Source of the DNA: an uncultured Lachnospiraceae bacterium
GTDB taxonomy: Bacteria > Bacillota > Clostridia > Lachnospirales > Lachnospiraceae
NCBI GenBank assembly: GCA_910584785.1
Contig: CAJUDX010000001.1
Span: forward strand, 46,697 to 110,696
DNA: 64,000 nt
Direction: 5' to 3'
Position numbers and translations under genes: made by a program. Every line of letters starts with the position of its first letter. The first letter of the stretch is position 1. The notes beneath the pieces are model-generated. The model saw only the letters and a list, made by a program, of their open reading frames with translations, was not told the DNA's origin and did no database searches. This document shows positions 36,328-44,330 of this stretch, in pieces.

Positions 36328-37158
36328 TTACTTGGTTTCCGGCGTAAATTTTATAATCGCATAGTCGCCGATGGCATGGGGAACCGGGATGGAGAAGTAG
36401 ATGATGCCCTGTTTTTCATAGCTGAAAGAGGAGGGCCAGGTTACTTCTGCATCGAACGGAAAATCGGCTTTGGTAAAGATATCGGTATAATATGCAATGT
36501 CCATCATCTGACGCGCCTCAAGTACATCCGCCAGGGAGCCCTTACCTGTCTCTTCAAACTGTACATCATCACTTAAAACATAGCCAGCCATTGTATAAGG
36601 ATCGGCGAAGTCGGAAAGCCCAAGATCGGTACCGGCAATCAGGTCATAGGTGTTGGAATAGAATAAATTTACCGGGTGGGGGGCCCCGTCCAGTGAAGCA
36701 TAGCCGGTATAAAGGGCAGTAATTCGTTTCCTGGTCAGCGCGGGAACCTGACATTTGATGTCAATGGTGCATTTTCCGCCTTCGGTGTCCCAGGCCTTTA
36801 GCAGAGAGAGAGCATTCTCCATTAAGTGCTGATTGATTTGATCCTGTTTTGCGGAGTCACTCATCTGGGAAATTACCGGGTATTCAATACGGATTTTCCC
36901 GTCGCTTTCATAGGCGGCAATCTGGTAGGAGAGGCTTTGCACCTCATCACCCTCTGCGGCTGTCTGTGTGGTTGGAGCAGGTGTGGTCTCCGGTGGCGCT
37001 GTGGTTTCCGGCTCTTGGGCAGGGGCTTCGGTGGTGTGGATGGATGAAAGGTCGATTTTATCCGGGGTTTCCGAACGGGATACAATCACAGCGACAGCAG
37101 CGCCGATAACAATAACACCAGCGACAGCAGCGCTGATGATAACATTTCGATTTAACAT
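36328..37158 (-). CDS. Membrane-anchored DUF4163/DUF3298-like protein
   Basis: 276-aa protein with an uncleaved N-terminal membrane helix (NVIISAAVAGVIVIGAAVAVI, residues 4-24), a Pro/Thr/Glu-rich spacer (about 38-70) and a C-terminal globular domain. The domain begins SYQIAAYESDGKIRIEYPVISQMSD and ends YFSIPVPHAIGDYAIIKF, fitting the extracytoplasmic DUF4163-DUF3298 pair found in RsiV- and PdaC-like proteins. Ligand-binding or lysozyme-sensing roles are known for some relatives, but not implied here. AAGGAGG precedes the ATG. Divergent from feo. Confidence 0.75.
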   Translation of the reverse strand: MLNRNVIISAAVAGVIVIGAAVAVIVSRSETPDKIDLSSIHTTEAPAQEPETTAPPETTPAPTTQTAAEGDEVQSLSYQIAAYESDGKIRIEYPVISQMSDSAKQDQINQHLMENALSLLKAWDTEGGKCTIDIKCQVPALTRKRITALYTGYASLDGAPHPVNLFYSNTYDLIAGTDLGLSDFADPYTMAGYVLSDDVQFEETGKGSLADVLEARQMMDIAYYTDIFTKADFPFDAEVTWPSSFSYEKQGIIYFSIPVPHAIGDYAIIKFTPETK

Positions 37159-37356
37159 AAAGAATCCTCCTTAACATTTGGCTGAATGGGAATTACCCTA
37201 AAATTGCTTTTATTATATCGGAAAATCATGACCAGGTTTTGAAGAAAAACTTACAATATTCTAAATAATTTTCCATGATTCGACATGAGATTAAATAATT
37301 TTCCGTTATTTGGCAGGAAAAAGAAAAGAGGGAAAAGATAAAAGAAAAAACAAAAA

Positions 37357-37421
37357 GGTAGTTGACACTAACTTGATTATGTGCTATGCTTACCCATGGA
37401 AATAAGTTATACATAACTAAC
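37357..37421 (+). promoter_or_regulatory. feo promoter with two operator-like sites
   Basis: TTGACA (37362-37367) and TATGCT (37385-37390) with a 17-base spacer. An 18-bp sequence, AAGTTA-N6-ACTAAC, occurs downstream of the -10 (37404-37421) and, inverted with one mismatch, over the -35 (37357-37374). A third copy precedes feoB. Positions suit a repressor; an iron-responsive one is the obvious guess. Confidence 0.72.
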
Positions 37422-37513
37422 TGCATGCGTTTATCTAAGATAATAATGACATTCAGGCTGCTGTATGCTTTTATGCAGCTAAGTCCGGCTAAGAAAGGTT
37501 AGGAGGGATTATG

Positions 37514-37723
37514 ATGCCTTTAACGATGGCGGAGTCTGGTAAGGTAAACCAGATAAAGAAGGTTGGAGGGAAAGAGGAAACGCGCCGTTTTTTAGAAAGC
37601 CTGGGTTTTGTGGCTGGGGGAGAGATTACCATTATTTCCAAAATCAGCGGTAATGTTATTGTCAATGTCAGGGAATCCCGTGTGGCGATCAGCCGTGAGA
37701 TGGCGAATAAAATTTTAGTTTAA
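37514..37723 (+). CDS. feoA: FeoA-like protein, first copy
   Basis: 69-aa SH3-like protein that assists FeoB in ferrous iron uptake. Seen: MPLTMAESGKVNQIKKVGG, FLESLGFVAGGEITIISKISGNVIVNVRESRVAISREMANKILV, which covers the complete fold. Of two adjacent ATGs the second (37514) has the better distance, seven bases, from AGGAGGG. Followed after 15 bases by a second FeoA. Two FeoA genes ahead of FeoB are common in Clostridia. Confidence 0.9.
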   Translation: MPLTMAESGKVNQIKKVGGKEETRRFLESLGFVAGGEITIISKISGNVIVNVRESRVAISREMANKILV

Positions 37724-37738
37724 AGGAGAGCAGGGCAG

Positions 37739-37960
37739 ATGGAAACATTAAAGGATATTGGTTGCGGAAGGTCAGTAAAGGTAGTAAAGCTTCATGGCAC
37801 AGGTGCGGTTAAACGCCGGATTATGGATATGGGGCTGACGAAAGGAACAGAGGTCTATGTGCGGAAGGTAGCGCCTTTGGGCGATCCGGTGGAGGTAACC
37901 GTTCGGGGCTATGAGCTGTCTTTGCGCAGGGAAGATGCACAGATGGTTGAGGTGCAGTGA
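37739..37960 (+). CDS. feoA: FeoA-like protein, second copy
   Basis: 73-aa FeoA paralogue: GCGRSVKVVKLHGTGAVKRRIMDMGLTKGTEVYVRKVAPLG-type core, ending in YELSLRREDAQMVEV. It is closer to canonical FeoA (RRIMDMG, PLGDP) than the first copy. Ribosome-binding site AAAGGAGAG is present. A 219-base gap follows before feoB and contains a third operator-like site, so feoB may also be separately controlled. Confidence 0.92.
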   Translation: METLKDIGCGRSVKVVKLHGTGAVKRRIMDMGLTKGTEVYVRKVAPLGDPVEVTVRGYELSLRREDAQMVEVQ

Positions 37961-38015
37961 GGTACATGGGTAGCATGGGGGATGGCAGCCGTGAAGGCGC
38001 TTTTCTTTTTGTATT

Positions 38016-38033
38016 AAGTTAGATTGAACTAAC
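38016..38033 (+). promoter_or_regulatory. Third AAGTTA-N6-ACTAAC operator-like site
   Basis: AAGTTA-GATTGA-ACTAAC matches both half-sites of the site at 37404 exactly while the six central bases differ. It follows a small GC hairpin with a T-rich tail and lies about 150 bases before feoB. Confidence 0.6.
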
Positions 38034-38179
38034 CAAGGGGTTGGCGCGTTCATCCTTAGGCTGGTGTGACGGCACATGAATTTTCCGCCCAGCTGCGGGA
38101 CGAAGAATGAACATATCACAATATAATGGGGATTGGAAAAGAAGAAATGAGATGATGCAGAAATGAGGAGGAAAAAAAG

Positions 38180-40318
38180 ATGACAGTGAAAATTGCACTG
38201 GCAGGGAATCCGAATAGTGGAAAAACCACACTGTTTAATGCATTAACAGGATCAAATCAGTTTGTGGGAAATTGGCCAGGAGTAACCGTAGAAAAGAAAG
38301 AAGGAAAACTTAAAGGATACAGGGAGGCAACATTAATTGACCTTCCGGGCATTTATTCTCTTTCGCCTTATACCCTGGAAGAGGTGGTGGCAAGAAATTA
38401 CCTGATTGGCGAACGCCCGGATGCTATTTTAAATATTGTGGACGGAACTAATCTGGAAAGAAATCTGTATTTATCCACGCAGCTGATGGAGCTGGGGATT
38501 CCGGTGATTATGGCGGTGAATATGATAGATCTTGTGCAGAAAAATGGCGACAAGCTGGATATTCAGGCGCTGGCACGTGATTTGGGTTGTGAGGTTGTGG
38601 AAATTTCAGCCCTGAAAGGGACGGGAATTGCACAAGCGGCAGAAAGAGCTGTTGCTGTGGCAGAGGCTAAGGCAGTCCAATTGCCAGTGCATCGGTTTGG
38701 AGATGAAGTGGAGGCCTGCCTGGAGGAGATCGAAAGTCAGCTGGGCGAGGATATTCCTAAAGAACAAAGACGGTTTTACGCGATTAAGCTTTTTGAGCGG
38801 GATAGTAAGCTTGTAGAGGGAATGCAGCGGGTGCCCAATGTCGAAGGTCTGATTTGTCAGGCAGAAGAAGTCTTAGACGATGACAGCGAAAGTATTATCA
38901 CAAATGAACGTTATACTTATCTTTCCCGGATCATTGACGACAGTTATGTTAAACAGAGAAAAAACCAGTTAAGCATTTCCGATAAAATTGACCGTGTGGT
39001 AACGAACCGCATTCTGGCCCTGCCGGTTTTTGCCGCTGTGATGTGGCTGGTTTACTACATTTCAGTAACGACCATAGGAACCATGTTTACGGACTGGACC
39101 AATGATGTATTATTTGGTGAAATCATTCCGCCTGCTGTGGAAAATCTTTTGATCAGCATCAACTGTGCCGACTGGCTGCAGGGGCTGATCCTGGATGGAA
39201 TCGTTGCCGGAGTGGGGGCAGTGCTGGGCTTTGTTCCGCAAATGCTGGTGCTGTTTATCTTTCTGGCTTTTCTGGAGTCCTGCGGCTATATGGCAAGAAT
39301 TGCTTTTATTATGGACCGTATTTTCCGCAAATTTGGTCTTTCAGGGAAGTCCTTTATTCCGATGCTGATTGGCACCGGCTGCGGGGTGCCCGGTGTTATG
39401 GCCTCCCGTACGATAGAAAATGACCGTGACAGAAAAATGACCATTATCACCACAACCTTTATCCCGTGCGGCGCAAAGCTTCCGATAATTGCCCTGATTG
39501 CCGGCGCATTATTTGGAGGGGCGGCCTGGGTGGCGCCAAGTGCGTATTTTGTGGGGATTGCCGCCATTATCTGTTCAGGTATTATTTTGAAAAAAACGAA
39601 ACACTTTGCCGGGGACCCTGCTCCCTTTGTGATGGAACTCCCCGCCTATCATATGCCTACCATAGGCAATGTGCTCCGCAGTATGTGGGAACGCGGCTGG
39701 TCCTTCATTAAAAAGGCAGGAACGGTCATCCTGTTATCGACAATATTTGTATGGTTTACCTCGTCCTTTGGCCTTGTGGGCGGACAGCTGGGTATGGTCG
39801 AGGATTTAAGCCAGGGCTTTTTAGCTGGTATTGGAAAAGCCATTGCCTGGATCTTCACACCATTAGGCTGGGGCGACTGGAAAATGGCAGTTGCCGCTAT
39901 CACTGGCCTGGTGGCAAAAGAAAATGTTGTGGGAACCCTGGGAATCCTCTTTGGCTTTGCTGAGGTGGCAGAGGACGGAAGTGAAATATGGGGCAATCTT
40001 GCCAGCAGCTATAGTGCTGCCGCCGCGTATTCTTTTTTAACGTTTAACCTTCTGTGCGCGCCCTGCTTTGCAGCGATTGGTGCAATTAAAAGGGAAATGA
40101 ACAGCACAAGATGGACCTGGTTTGCCATCGGCTATCAGACCCTGCTGGCTTATGCCGTTTCTCTTTGTGTTTATCAGATAGGAAGCTTTATTACTTTGGG
40201 CAGGTTTAAAATAGGGACGGGAATTGCATCCTTGCTTTTATTCGCCTTCCTTTACCTTCTCCTGCGTCCGGCTGGCGGAAAAAGCGAAATCAGGGTAAAA
40301 GGGCTGGCTAAGGTGTAG
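38180..40318 (+). CDS. feoB: Ferrous iron transporter FeoB
   Basis: GTP-dependent membrane importer of Fe(II). 712 aa: N-terminal G domain with GNPNSGKTTLFNALTG (9-24), DLPGIYSL, and NMIDL; a helical GDI domain (about 165-270); then a membrane domain with two Gate-type repeats (FLAFLESCGYMARIAFIMD and GTGCGVPGVMASRTIENDRDRK). C-terminal helices are hydrophobic (ASLLLFAFLYLLLRPAGG). AGGAGG precedes the ATG. With the two FeoA and a Cys-rich partner it makes a complete Feo system. Confidence 0.97.
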   Translation: MTVKIALAGNPNSGKTTLFNALTGSNQFVGNWPGVTVEKKEGKLKGYREATLIDLPGIYSLSPYTLEEVVARNYLIGERPDAILNIVDGTNLERNLYLSTQLMELGIPVIMAVNMIDLVQKNGDKLDIQALARDLGCEVVEISALKGTGIAQAAERAVAVAEAKAVQLPVHRFGDEVEACLEEIESQLGEDIPKEQRRFYAIKLFERDSKLVEGMQRVPNVEGLICQAEEVLDDDSESIITNERYTYLSRIIDDSYVKQRKNQLSISDKIDRVVTNRILALPVFAAVMWLVYYISVTTIGTMFTDWTNDVLFGEIIPPAVENLLISINCADWLQGLILDGIVAGVGAVLGFVPQMLVLFIFLAFLESCGYMARIAFIMDRIFRKFGLSGKSFIPMLIGTGCGVPGVMASRTIENDRDRKMTIITTTFIPCGAKLPIIALIAGALFGGAAWVAPSAYFVGIAAIICSGIILKKTKHFAGDPAPFVMELPAYHMPTIGNVLRSMWERGWSFIKKAGTVILLSTIFVWFTSSFGLVGGQLGMVEDLSQGFLAGIGKAIAWIFTPLGWGDWKMAVAAITGLVAKENVVGTLGILFGFAEVAEDGSEIWGNLASSYSAAAAYSFLTFNLLCAPCFAAIGAIKREMNSTRWTWFAIGYQTLLAYAVSLCVYQIGSFITLGRFKIGTGIASLLLFAFLYLLLRPAGGKSEIRVKGLAKV

Positions 40319-40432
40319 TTTGGGGGAGAGAAGAGTAGATTTTCTATAAAGTGCTGTGTCTGCTGGCAGGCACAGCAAAGATTAGATATAGAATTAGGAT
40401 AGAACGAAGATAAGGAAAGGAAGGAAGAGAAG

Positions 40433-40612
40433 ATGTCTTGGCTGATGCAAAATCTTGGCACAATTATTCCGGCAGTATTGGTATTTGGCATTGCAGCCCT
40501 TGCTGCCAGAAGTGTGTGGAAAAATAAAAAAGCCGGGAAATGCTGCGGAAGCTGCGGCGGATGCAGCTGCGGGGATGGAAGCCATCGCTGCGGTCATGGT
40601 GCTGACTTGTAA
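40433..40612 (+). CDS. FeoB-associated Cys-rich membrane protein (59 aa)
   Basis: A short frame of 59 codons: one N-terminal membrane helix (IIPAVLVFGIAALAARSVW, residues 11-29), a Lys-rich turn, then KCCGSCGGCSCGDGSHRCGHG with seven cysteines. This is the known small Cys-rich partner encoded behind feoB in many Firmicutes, probably handling iron at the membrane. GAAGAGAAG before the ATG is a modest ribosome-binding site. It is 114 bases downstream of feoB. Confidence 0.9.
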   Translation: MSWLMQNLGTIIPAVLVFGIAALAARSVWKNKKAGKCCGSCGGCSCGDGSHRCGHGADL

Positions 40613-40813
40613 AAGTGAACTGTTCCCCGTCAACTAAACAATTAAAAAATATAAATTTATGTGATGTTGTTTCATTTTAACATGGATTTTTTTGTTGTCA
40701 GATGAAATAGAGAAGGTGACAGCTGAACAATATTTTTGAAAATTGGAAGTGTGGTTGAAATTTTTTTCGGGAAACTACCGATAGACGGTTAGCCCGTTAT
40801 ATATTATAAGTAA

Positions 40814-40855
40814 AAATAACCGCTTAGCTTGTCAGGCAGGCAAGGGCGGTTATTT
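40814..40855. terminator. Bidirectional terminator after feo operon
   Basis: AAATAACCGC (40814-40823) pairs with GCGGTTATTT (40846-40855), with CTTG/CAAG continuing the stem. T-runs follow best on the minus strand, so it also ends the convergent fucosyltransferase gene. The rest of the gap 40613-40887 shows no gene. Confidence 0.75.
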
Positions 40856-40887
40856 CTGCGTTTTATCATTATCTCCAGAGTAAAAAA

Positions 40888-41784
40888 TTATAATTCTCTA
40901 TCTGTTAAATTTAAGACAATCTCTTTTTCTGTATTAAGCAGGGCAGCTAAGAAGCAAAATGCGCTGTTTGACATAATCATCGCCTTGCACTTGCTCATCA
41001 GCTGCAAATCCCGGTAATTTTCCCCCTGCACATTTCCCTCAACAAAGGTTACGCTTTCGAATGTGTCAAAATGCATCTCTTTTGCATGTTCTTTGCACCA
41101 GGGGATATCATCAGAAAAGACAAAAAGGTTCCAGCTGCGTCCATACTGTACAAAGAAGGCGTCAATACATAATTGATAAAAGTCTGCAGAGAAATCCATG
41201 TTTAATTGGATATAATCCCCCCTGCGGATATGGATGGAAATAGAAGGCAGCGTAGTGATTTTTTTAATATATTGCAGGTTTCTTTCGTCAGTAATTTCAG
41301 GAAATTGAAATTCTTTCAGAAAAACTTCCTGATAAGTTTCAAACCAGTTTTTATTTATCCAATAACCATGATAGTATATATTTTCGGGGGTGGAGATATC
41401 CAAAATTTCAGGAAAGTATTGACGGCAGGGAATATCATGCCGTTTTCCGTTGAATGGGTTAAAGTGCTGGCTGTCTTTACCAACTTCGGAAATCATTTCA
41501 ACAGGAATGCCGTTTTCCATAAGAATCTGCGGAACACTTTTATGCTCCTGCTGCCGGGTATACAGGATGAAATCCCACACAGTTTTGTCAAAACATTCGC
41601 TTAACATATGAGGGCGAATCCCAAATACTTTTTCCAGTTCATATCCGTTATGTACGGTATTTAATGCAAAATAACTGTCATCCATATACATTACATCACC
41701 GGGATGAGATAATGCATAGTATCTGGCAAAGATATACTGAAAAGCCTGATTAGCCAGGCCGCCGTTTAAAAATTGAATCTTCAT
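40888..41784 (-). CDS. GT11 fucosyltransferase-like protein
   Basis: 298-aa cytosolic glycosyltransferase with the alpha-1,2-fucosyltransferase (GT11) pattern: MKIQFLNGGLANQAFQYIFA at the N-terminus, ISIHIRRGDYI (about 182-192, the GDP-fucose-binding His-x-Arg-Arg-Gly-Asp-Tyr), FVFSDDIPWCK, and SNSAFCFLAALLN. It would transfer fucose from GDP-fucose to a galactose-type acceptor. No polysaccharide gene cluster surrounds it; next to it are the flagellins, so a role in decorating flagellin glycan or a surface glycan is possible. AAGGAGC before the ATG. Confidence 0.85.
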   Translation of the reverse strand: MKIQFLNGGLANQAFQYIFARYYALSHPGDVMYMDDSYFALNTVHNGYELEKVFGIRPHMLSECFDKTVWDFILYTRQQEHKSVPQILMENGIPVEMISEVGKDSQHFNPFNGKRHDIPCRQYFPEILDISTPENIYYHGYWINKNWFETYQEVFLKEFQFPEITDERNLQYIKKITTLPSISIHIRRGDYIQLNMDFSADFYQLCIDAFFVQYGRSWNLFVFSDDIPWCKEHAKEMHFDTFESVTFVEGNVQGENYRDLQLMSKCKAMIMSNSAFCFLAALLNTEKEIVLNLTDREL

Positions 41785-41843
41785 GCGTGTGCTCCTTACC
41801 TGAAAATATTGCCTGAGGGTCTGCTGAAATCGTTTATTTAACT

Positions 41844-41872
41844 ATCATACAATAAGAAGAAAATGATTGCAA
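41844..41872 (-). promoter_or_regulatory. Sigma-A promoter for fucosyltransferase gene
   Basis: On the minus strand TTGCAA (41872-41867) and TATGAT (41849-41844) are 17 bases apart, 60 bases before the start codon. Confidence 0.7.
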
Positions 41873-41912
41873 CAGGTTAAACGATACATTCAAAAAAAGT
41901 TGAAATTTAAAC

Positions 41913-41939
41913 TTATTCTTCTTTTTTTTTTGCCGATAT
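41913..41939 (+). promoter_or_regulatory. Sigma-28-type promoter for first flagellin
   Basis: The -10 GCCGATAT (41932-41939) is perfect; the sequence 11 bases further up is a weak match to TAAAGTTT, and a TAAA at 41908 is too distant. About 100 bases before the TTG start. Confidence 0.6.
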
Positions 41940-42039
41940 TTAAAGCAGGAGCAATAGAGATGTGGAAGAATGCGTGGCAGTTTGGGCTTTGCAAGGAGGC
42001 AGGAAGCCGGCTGCGGCGATTGGAAGGTGGTTGATAGAT

Positions 42040-42915
42040 TTGATTATACAACATAACATGGGCAGTTTGAATGCCACTAGAAATAAGGGTATATCCGAAG
42101 GAAAGATGAGAAAATCATTAGAGAAGCTTTCTTCTGGCTACCGTATCAACCGGGCTGGGGATGATGCCGCAGGATTGGCGATTTCCGAGCTGATGAGAAG
42201 CCAGATTCGCGGACTGAATCAGGCGATGCGAAATGTGGATGATGGTATCAGCATGACGAATACTGGTGAAGGTGCTTTGAGTGAAGTTCATTCCATGCTG
42301 GAGAGGATGAAAACCTTGGCGGTTCAGTCAGCAAACAGCACCTATACGACAGTGCCCAGAGATAATATCGATTTAGAGCGTCAGCAGCTATTAGAAGAAA
42401 TTGACCGAATTGGTGTGTCCACCGATTTTGATGATATTCCTCTGTTTGGTTCCTCTGAAAACGCAGCAGAGAAAATAGAAGAGCTTGTACCTCCGCTGGA
42501 AGCTGATCAGATTAAGGGAGATAATATTACCCTTCAGATTGGTCATGATGCAGGTGAAGTTTTAAATGTACCTCGTTACTATATGGATAGCAAATCATTA
42601 TTGCTTGAAAAGTGGACGGATTTTTCTACTGAGCATAAGGCAAATGAATCGATTGCTATTATCGATGCTGCGATAGAGGCTGTGGCTGATATTCGTGCGG
42701 AGTTTGGTGCAGCATATAATCATTTGGAACATACCCATAATAATTTAAGTGTTACTTCTGAAAATATGACTTCAGCAGAGAGCCGTATTCGGGATACAGA
42801 TATGGCAGATGAATTTACTACGTTTACAAAAGATAATATTGTTTATCAGGCGGCGAACTCTATGGTAGCGCAGGCTAATGCTGTTCCGCAGTCGATATTA
42901 AGCCTGCTTCAATAG
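42040..42915 (+). CDS. Divergent flagellin
   Basis: Filament subunit or minor flagellin. 291 aa: conserved D0/D1 N-terminal region (MIIQHNMGSLNATRNKG..., LEKLSSGYRINRAGDDAAGLAISE, residues about 1-60) and C-terminal region (ENMTSAESRIRDTDMADEFTTFTKDNIVYQAANSMVAQANAVPQSILSLL). The middle is short, with no variable D2/D3. It differs from the second flagellin in unusual places (RNVDDGISMTNTGEGALSE, STDFDDIPLFG, EHTHNNLSVT). The start is TTG at 42040 with AAGGTGG nine bases upstream, aligning with the MIIQHN start of its neighbour. The weaker start and less optimised codons suggest lower expression. Confidence 0.87.
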   Translation: MIIQHNMGSLNATRNKGISEGKMRKSLEKLSSGYRINRAGDDAAGLAISELMRSQIRGLNQAMRNVDDGISMTNTGEGALSEVHSMLERMKTLAVQSANSTYTTVPRDNIDLERQQLLEEIDRIGVSTDFDDIPLFGSSENAAEKIEELVPPLEADQIKGDNITLQIGHDAGEVLNVPRYYMDSKSLLLEKWTDFSTEHKANESIAIIDAAIEAVADIRAEFGAAYNHLEHTHNNLSVTSENMTSAESRIRDTDMADEFTTFTKDNIVYQAANSMVAQANAVPQSILSLLQ

Positions 42916-42971
42916 GGATAAAGTATAATATAAACAAGAAATAAAAAGCATAAAAAAGTTAAAAAAAGTTC

Positions 42972-42998
42972 TTAAGTTTTAGAAAGTAATGACGATAA
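42972..42998 (+). promoter_or_regulatory. Sigma-28 promoter for main flagellin
   Basis: TTAAGTTT-N11-GACGATAA matches the flagellar consensus TAAAGTTT-N11-GCCGATAA at 14 of 16 positions, 126 bases before the start codon. Confidence 0.75.
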
Positions 42999-43040
42999 TT
43001 AAAAATGTAAGCTGAAAAGTAAATATAAAAGCTTTACAGA

Positions 43041-43124
43041 CTTTTTCGAGGTAGGGCCCTCTTCGAAAAAGAGCCGGGGACAGGGAAGTTCCTGGGAAAG
43101 TATCATAAACAGGAGGAAGATTTT
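43041..43124 (+). promoter_or_regulatory. Structured flagellin leader with CsrA-like sites
   Basis: CTTTTTCGA (43041-43049) pairs with TCGAAAAAG (43063-43071). It is followed by GGGGACAGGGAAG near 43076-43088 and AACAGGAGGA at the ribosome-binding site. Both contain the ACAGG-type GGA core bound by CsrA, which represses hag translation with FliW as antagonist in Bacillus. CsrA binding here is inferred. Confidence 0.5.
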
Positions 43125-44057
43125 ATGATTATTCAACATAATATAGCGGCAATTAACTCATACAGAAACTTAGGTATCAACCAGAGTGGTTTGAACAAGA
43201 ACTTAGAGAAGCTGTCTTCCGGTTACAGAATCAACCGTGCAGGCGATGACGCTGCAGGCTTGGCTATTTCCGAGAGCATGAGATCTCAGATCAATGGTTT
43301 AAATCAGGCTACCAAGAACGCACAGGATGCTGTTGGCTTAATCCAGACAGTTGAAGGTGCTTTAACCGAAACTCACTCCATGTTACAGCGTCTTACCACA
43401 CTGGCTAGCCAGTCTGCAAATGGTACGTACAATACAGTAGCACGTGGAAACCTGCAGCTGGAAGTTGATCAGCTGTTACAGGAAATCGACCGTATCGCTA
43501 ACTACACCGACTTCAACGGCATTAAGCCAATTCAGGCTGACGTTGCTGGTACGAAGATGACCTTCCAGATTGGACCAAGTGCTAAGGAAACGATTGTAGT
43601 TAACAAGCAGGCTATGACTGCTTCTGCATTAGGTTTAAGAGCAGGAAACCTTACCAGTAATGCTATTAGCACTAAGTATGAATATGATAAGACTGGTGCT
43701 GATGATCAGAAAGTAAATATCAAGTGGGCTGTTTCTACTTCTGGCAACACTGCGAAGGTTAATGTTTCTACACAGACCGGTGGTAACAAGGCTATCGACA
43801 GAATTAACGATGCTATCAACTTAGTATCCCAGTACCGTGCAGGTCTCGGTGCTGCTCAGAACCGTCTGGAGCATACCATCAACAACCTGAAGGTAACTTC
43901 TGAGAACATCACCGCTGCTGAGAGCCGTATCCGTGATACCGATATGGCAGATGAGATCACTGCATTCACGAAGAATAATATTCTTCTGCAGGCATCTCAG
44001 TCCATGCTGGCTCAGTCCAACTCTGTACCGCAGAGCATCCTGAGCTTGATTGGATAA
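43125..44057 (+). CDS. fliC: Main flagellin
   Basis: 310-aa filament subunit. N-terminal MIIQHNIAAINSYRNLGIN, LEKLSSGYRINRAGDDAAGLAISESMRSQI; C-terminal NLKVTSENITAAESRIRDTDMADEITAFTKNNILLQASQSMLAQSNSVPQSILSLIG. The central part (about 140-225) is small and Thr/Ser/Lys-rich, with no large D2/D3. The gene uses a narrow, highly expressed codon set unlike its neighbours, and has a perfect AGGAGGAAG, a sigma-28 promoter and a strong terminator, all fitting the abundant filament protein. The Ser/Thr-rich centre is where O-glycans would be expected. Confidence 0.95.
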   Translation: MIIQHNIAAINSYRNLGINQSGLNKNLEKLSSGYRINRAGDDAAGLAISESMRSQINGLNQATKNAQDAVGLIQTVEGALTETHSMLQRLTTLASQSANGTYNTVARGNLQLEVDQLLQEIDRIANYTDFNGIKPIQADVAGTKMTFQIGPSAKETIVVNKQAMTASALGLRAGNLTSNAISTKYEYDKTGADDQKVNIKWAVSTSGNTAKVNVSTQTGGNKAIDRINDAINLVSQYRAGLGAAQNRLEHTINNLKVTSENITAAESRIRDTDMADEITAFTKNNILLQASQSMLAQSNSVPQSILSLIG

Positions 44058-44069
44058 TTAAGCAGTTTC

Positions 44070-44157
44070 TGGCCCGGCAGTCGCCGGGCCATATGATAAA
44101 AGGGCCTATCATAAAAAGTCATTTTCTGATCCGAAAGGTAAGGAAATGGCTTTTTAT
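44070..44157 (+). terminator. Double terminator after flagellin
   Basis: TGGCCCGGC/GCCGGGCCA (44070-44091) is a perfect GC hairpin, and AAAAAGTCATTTTC/GGAAATGGCTTTTT (44113-44155, two G-U pairs) is a second one with a T-run. No gene lies between here and 44331. Confidence 0.82.
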
Positions 44158-44330
44158 TATTATCGTTTGCTGCTGTTATCATTCTTAAAAGCGGAAAATA
44201 CAAATGGAAAATGAAAATAATTCTTGTCTAAAACAATTCTTGCTTTATTATCCAGAAAACGTTAAAATAAGAAAAGGAAAAACGATCAAAAACAATTGTA
44301 TCAGGAATATGGCTTGTAAGGAGTCTTGTA

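Noticed and set aside
40750..40790. Sigma-28-like ACCGATAG near the end of the feo operon
   Set aside because: The -35 spacing is wrong and it would read antisense into the fucosyltransferase gene.
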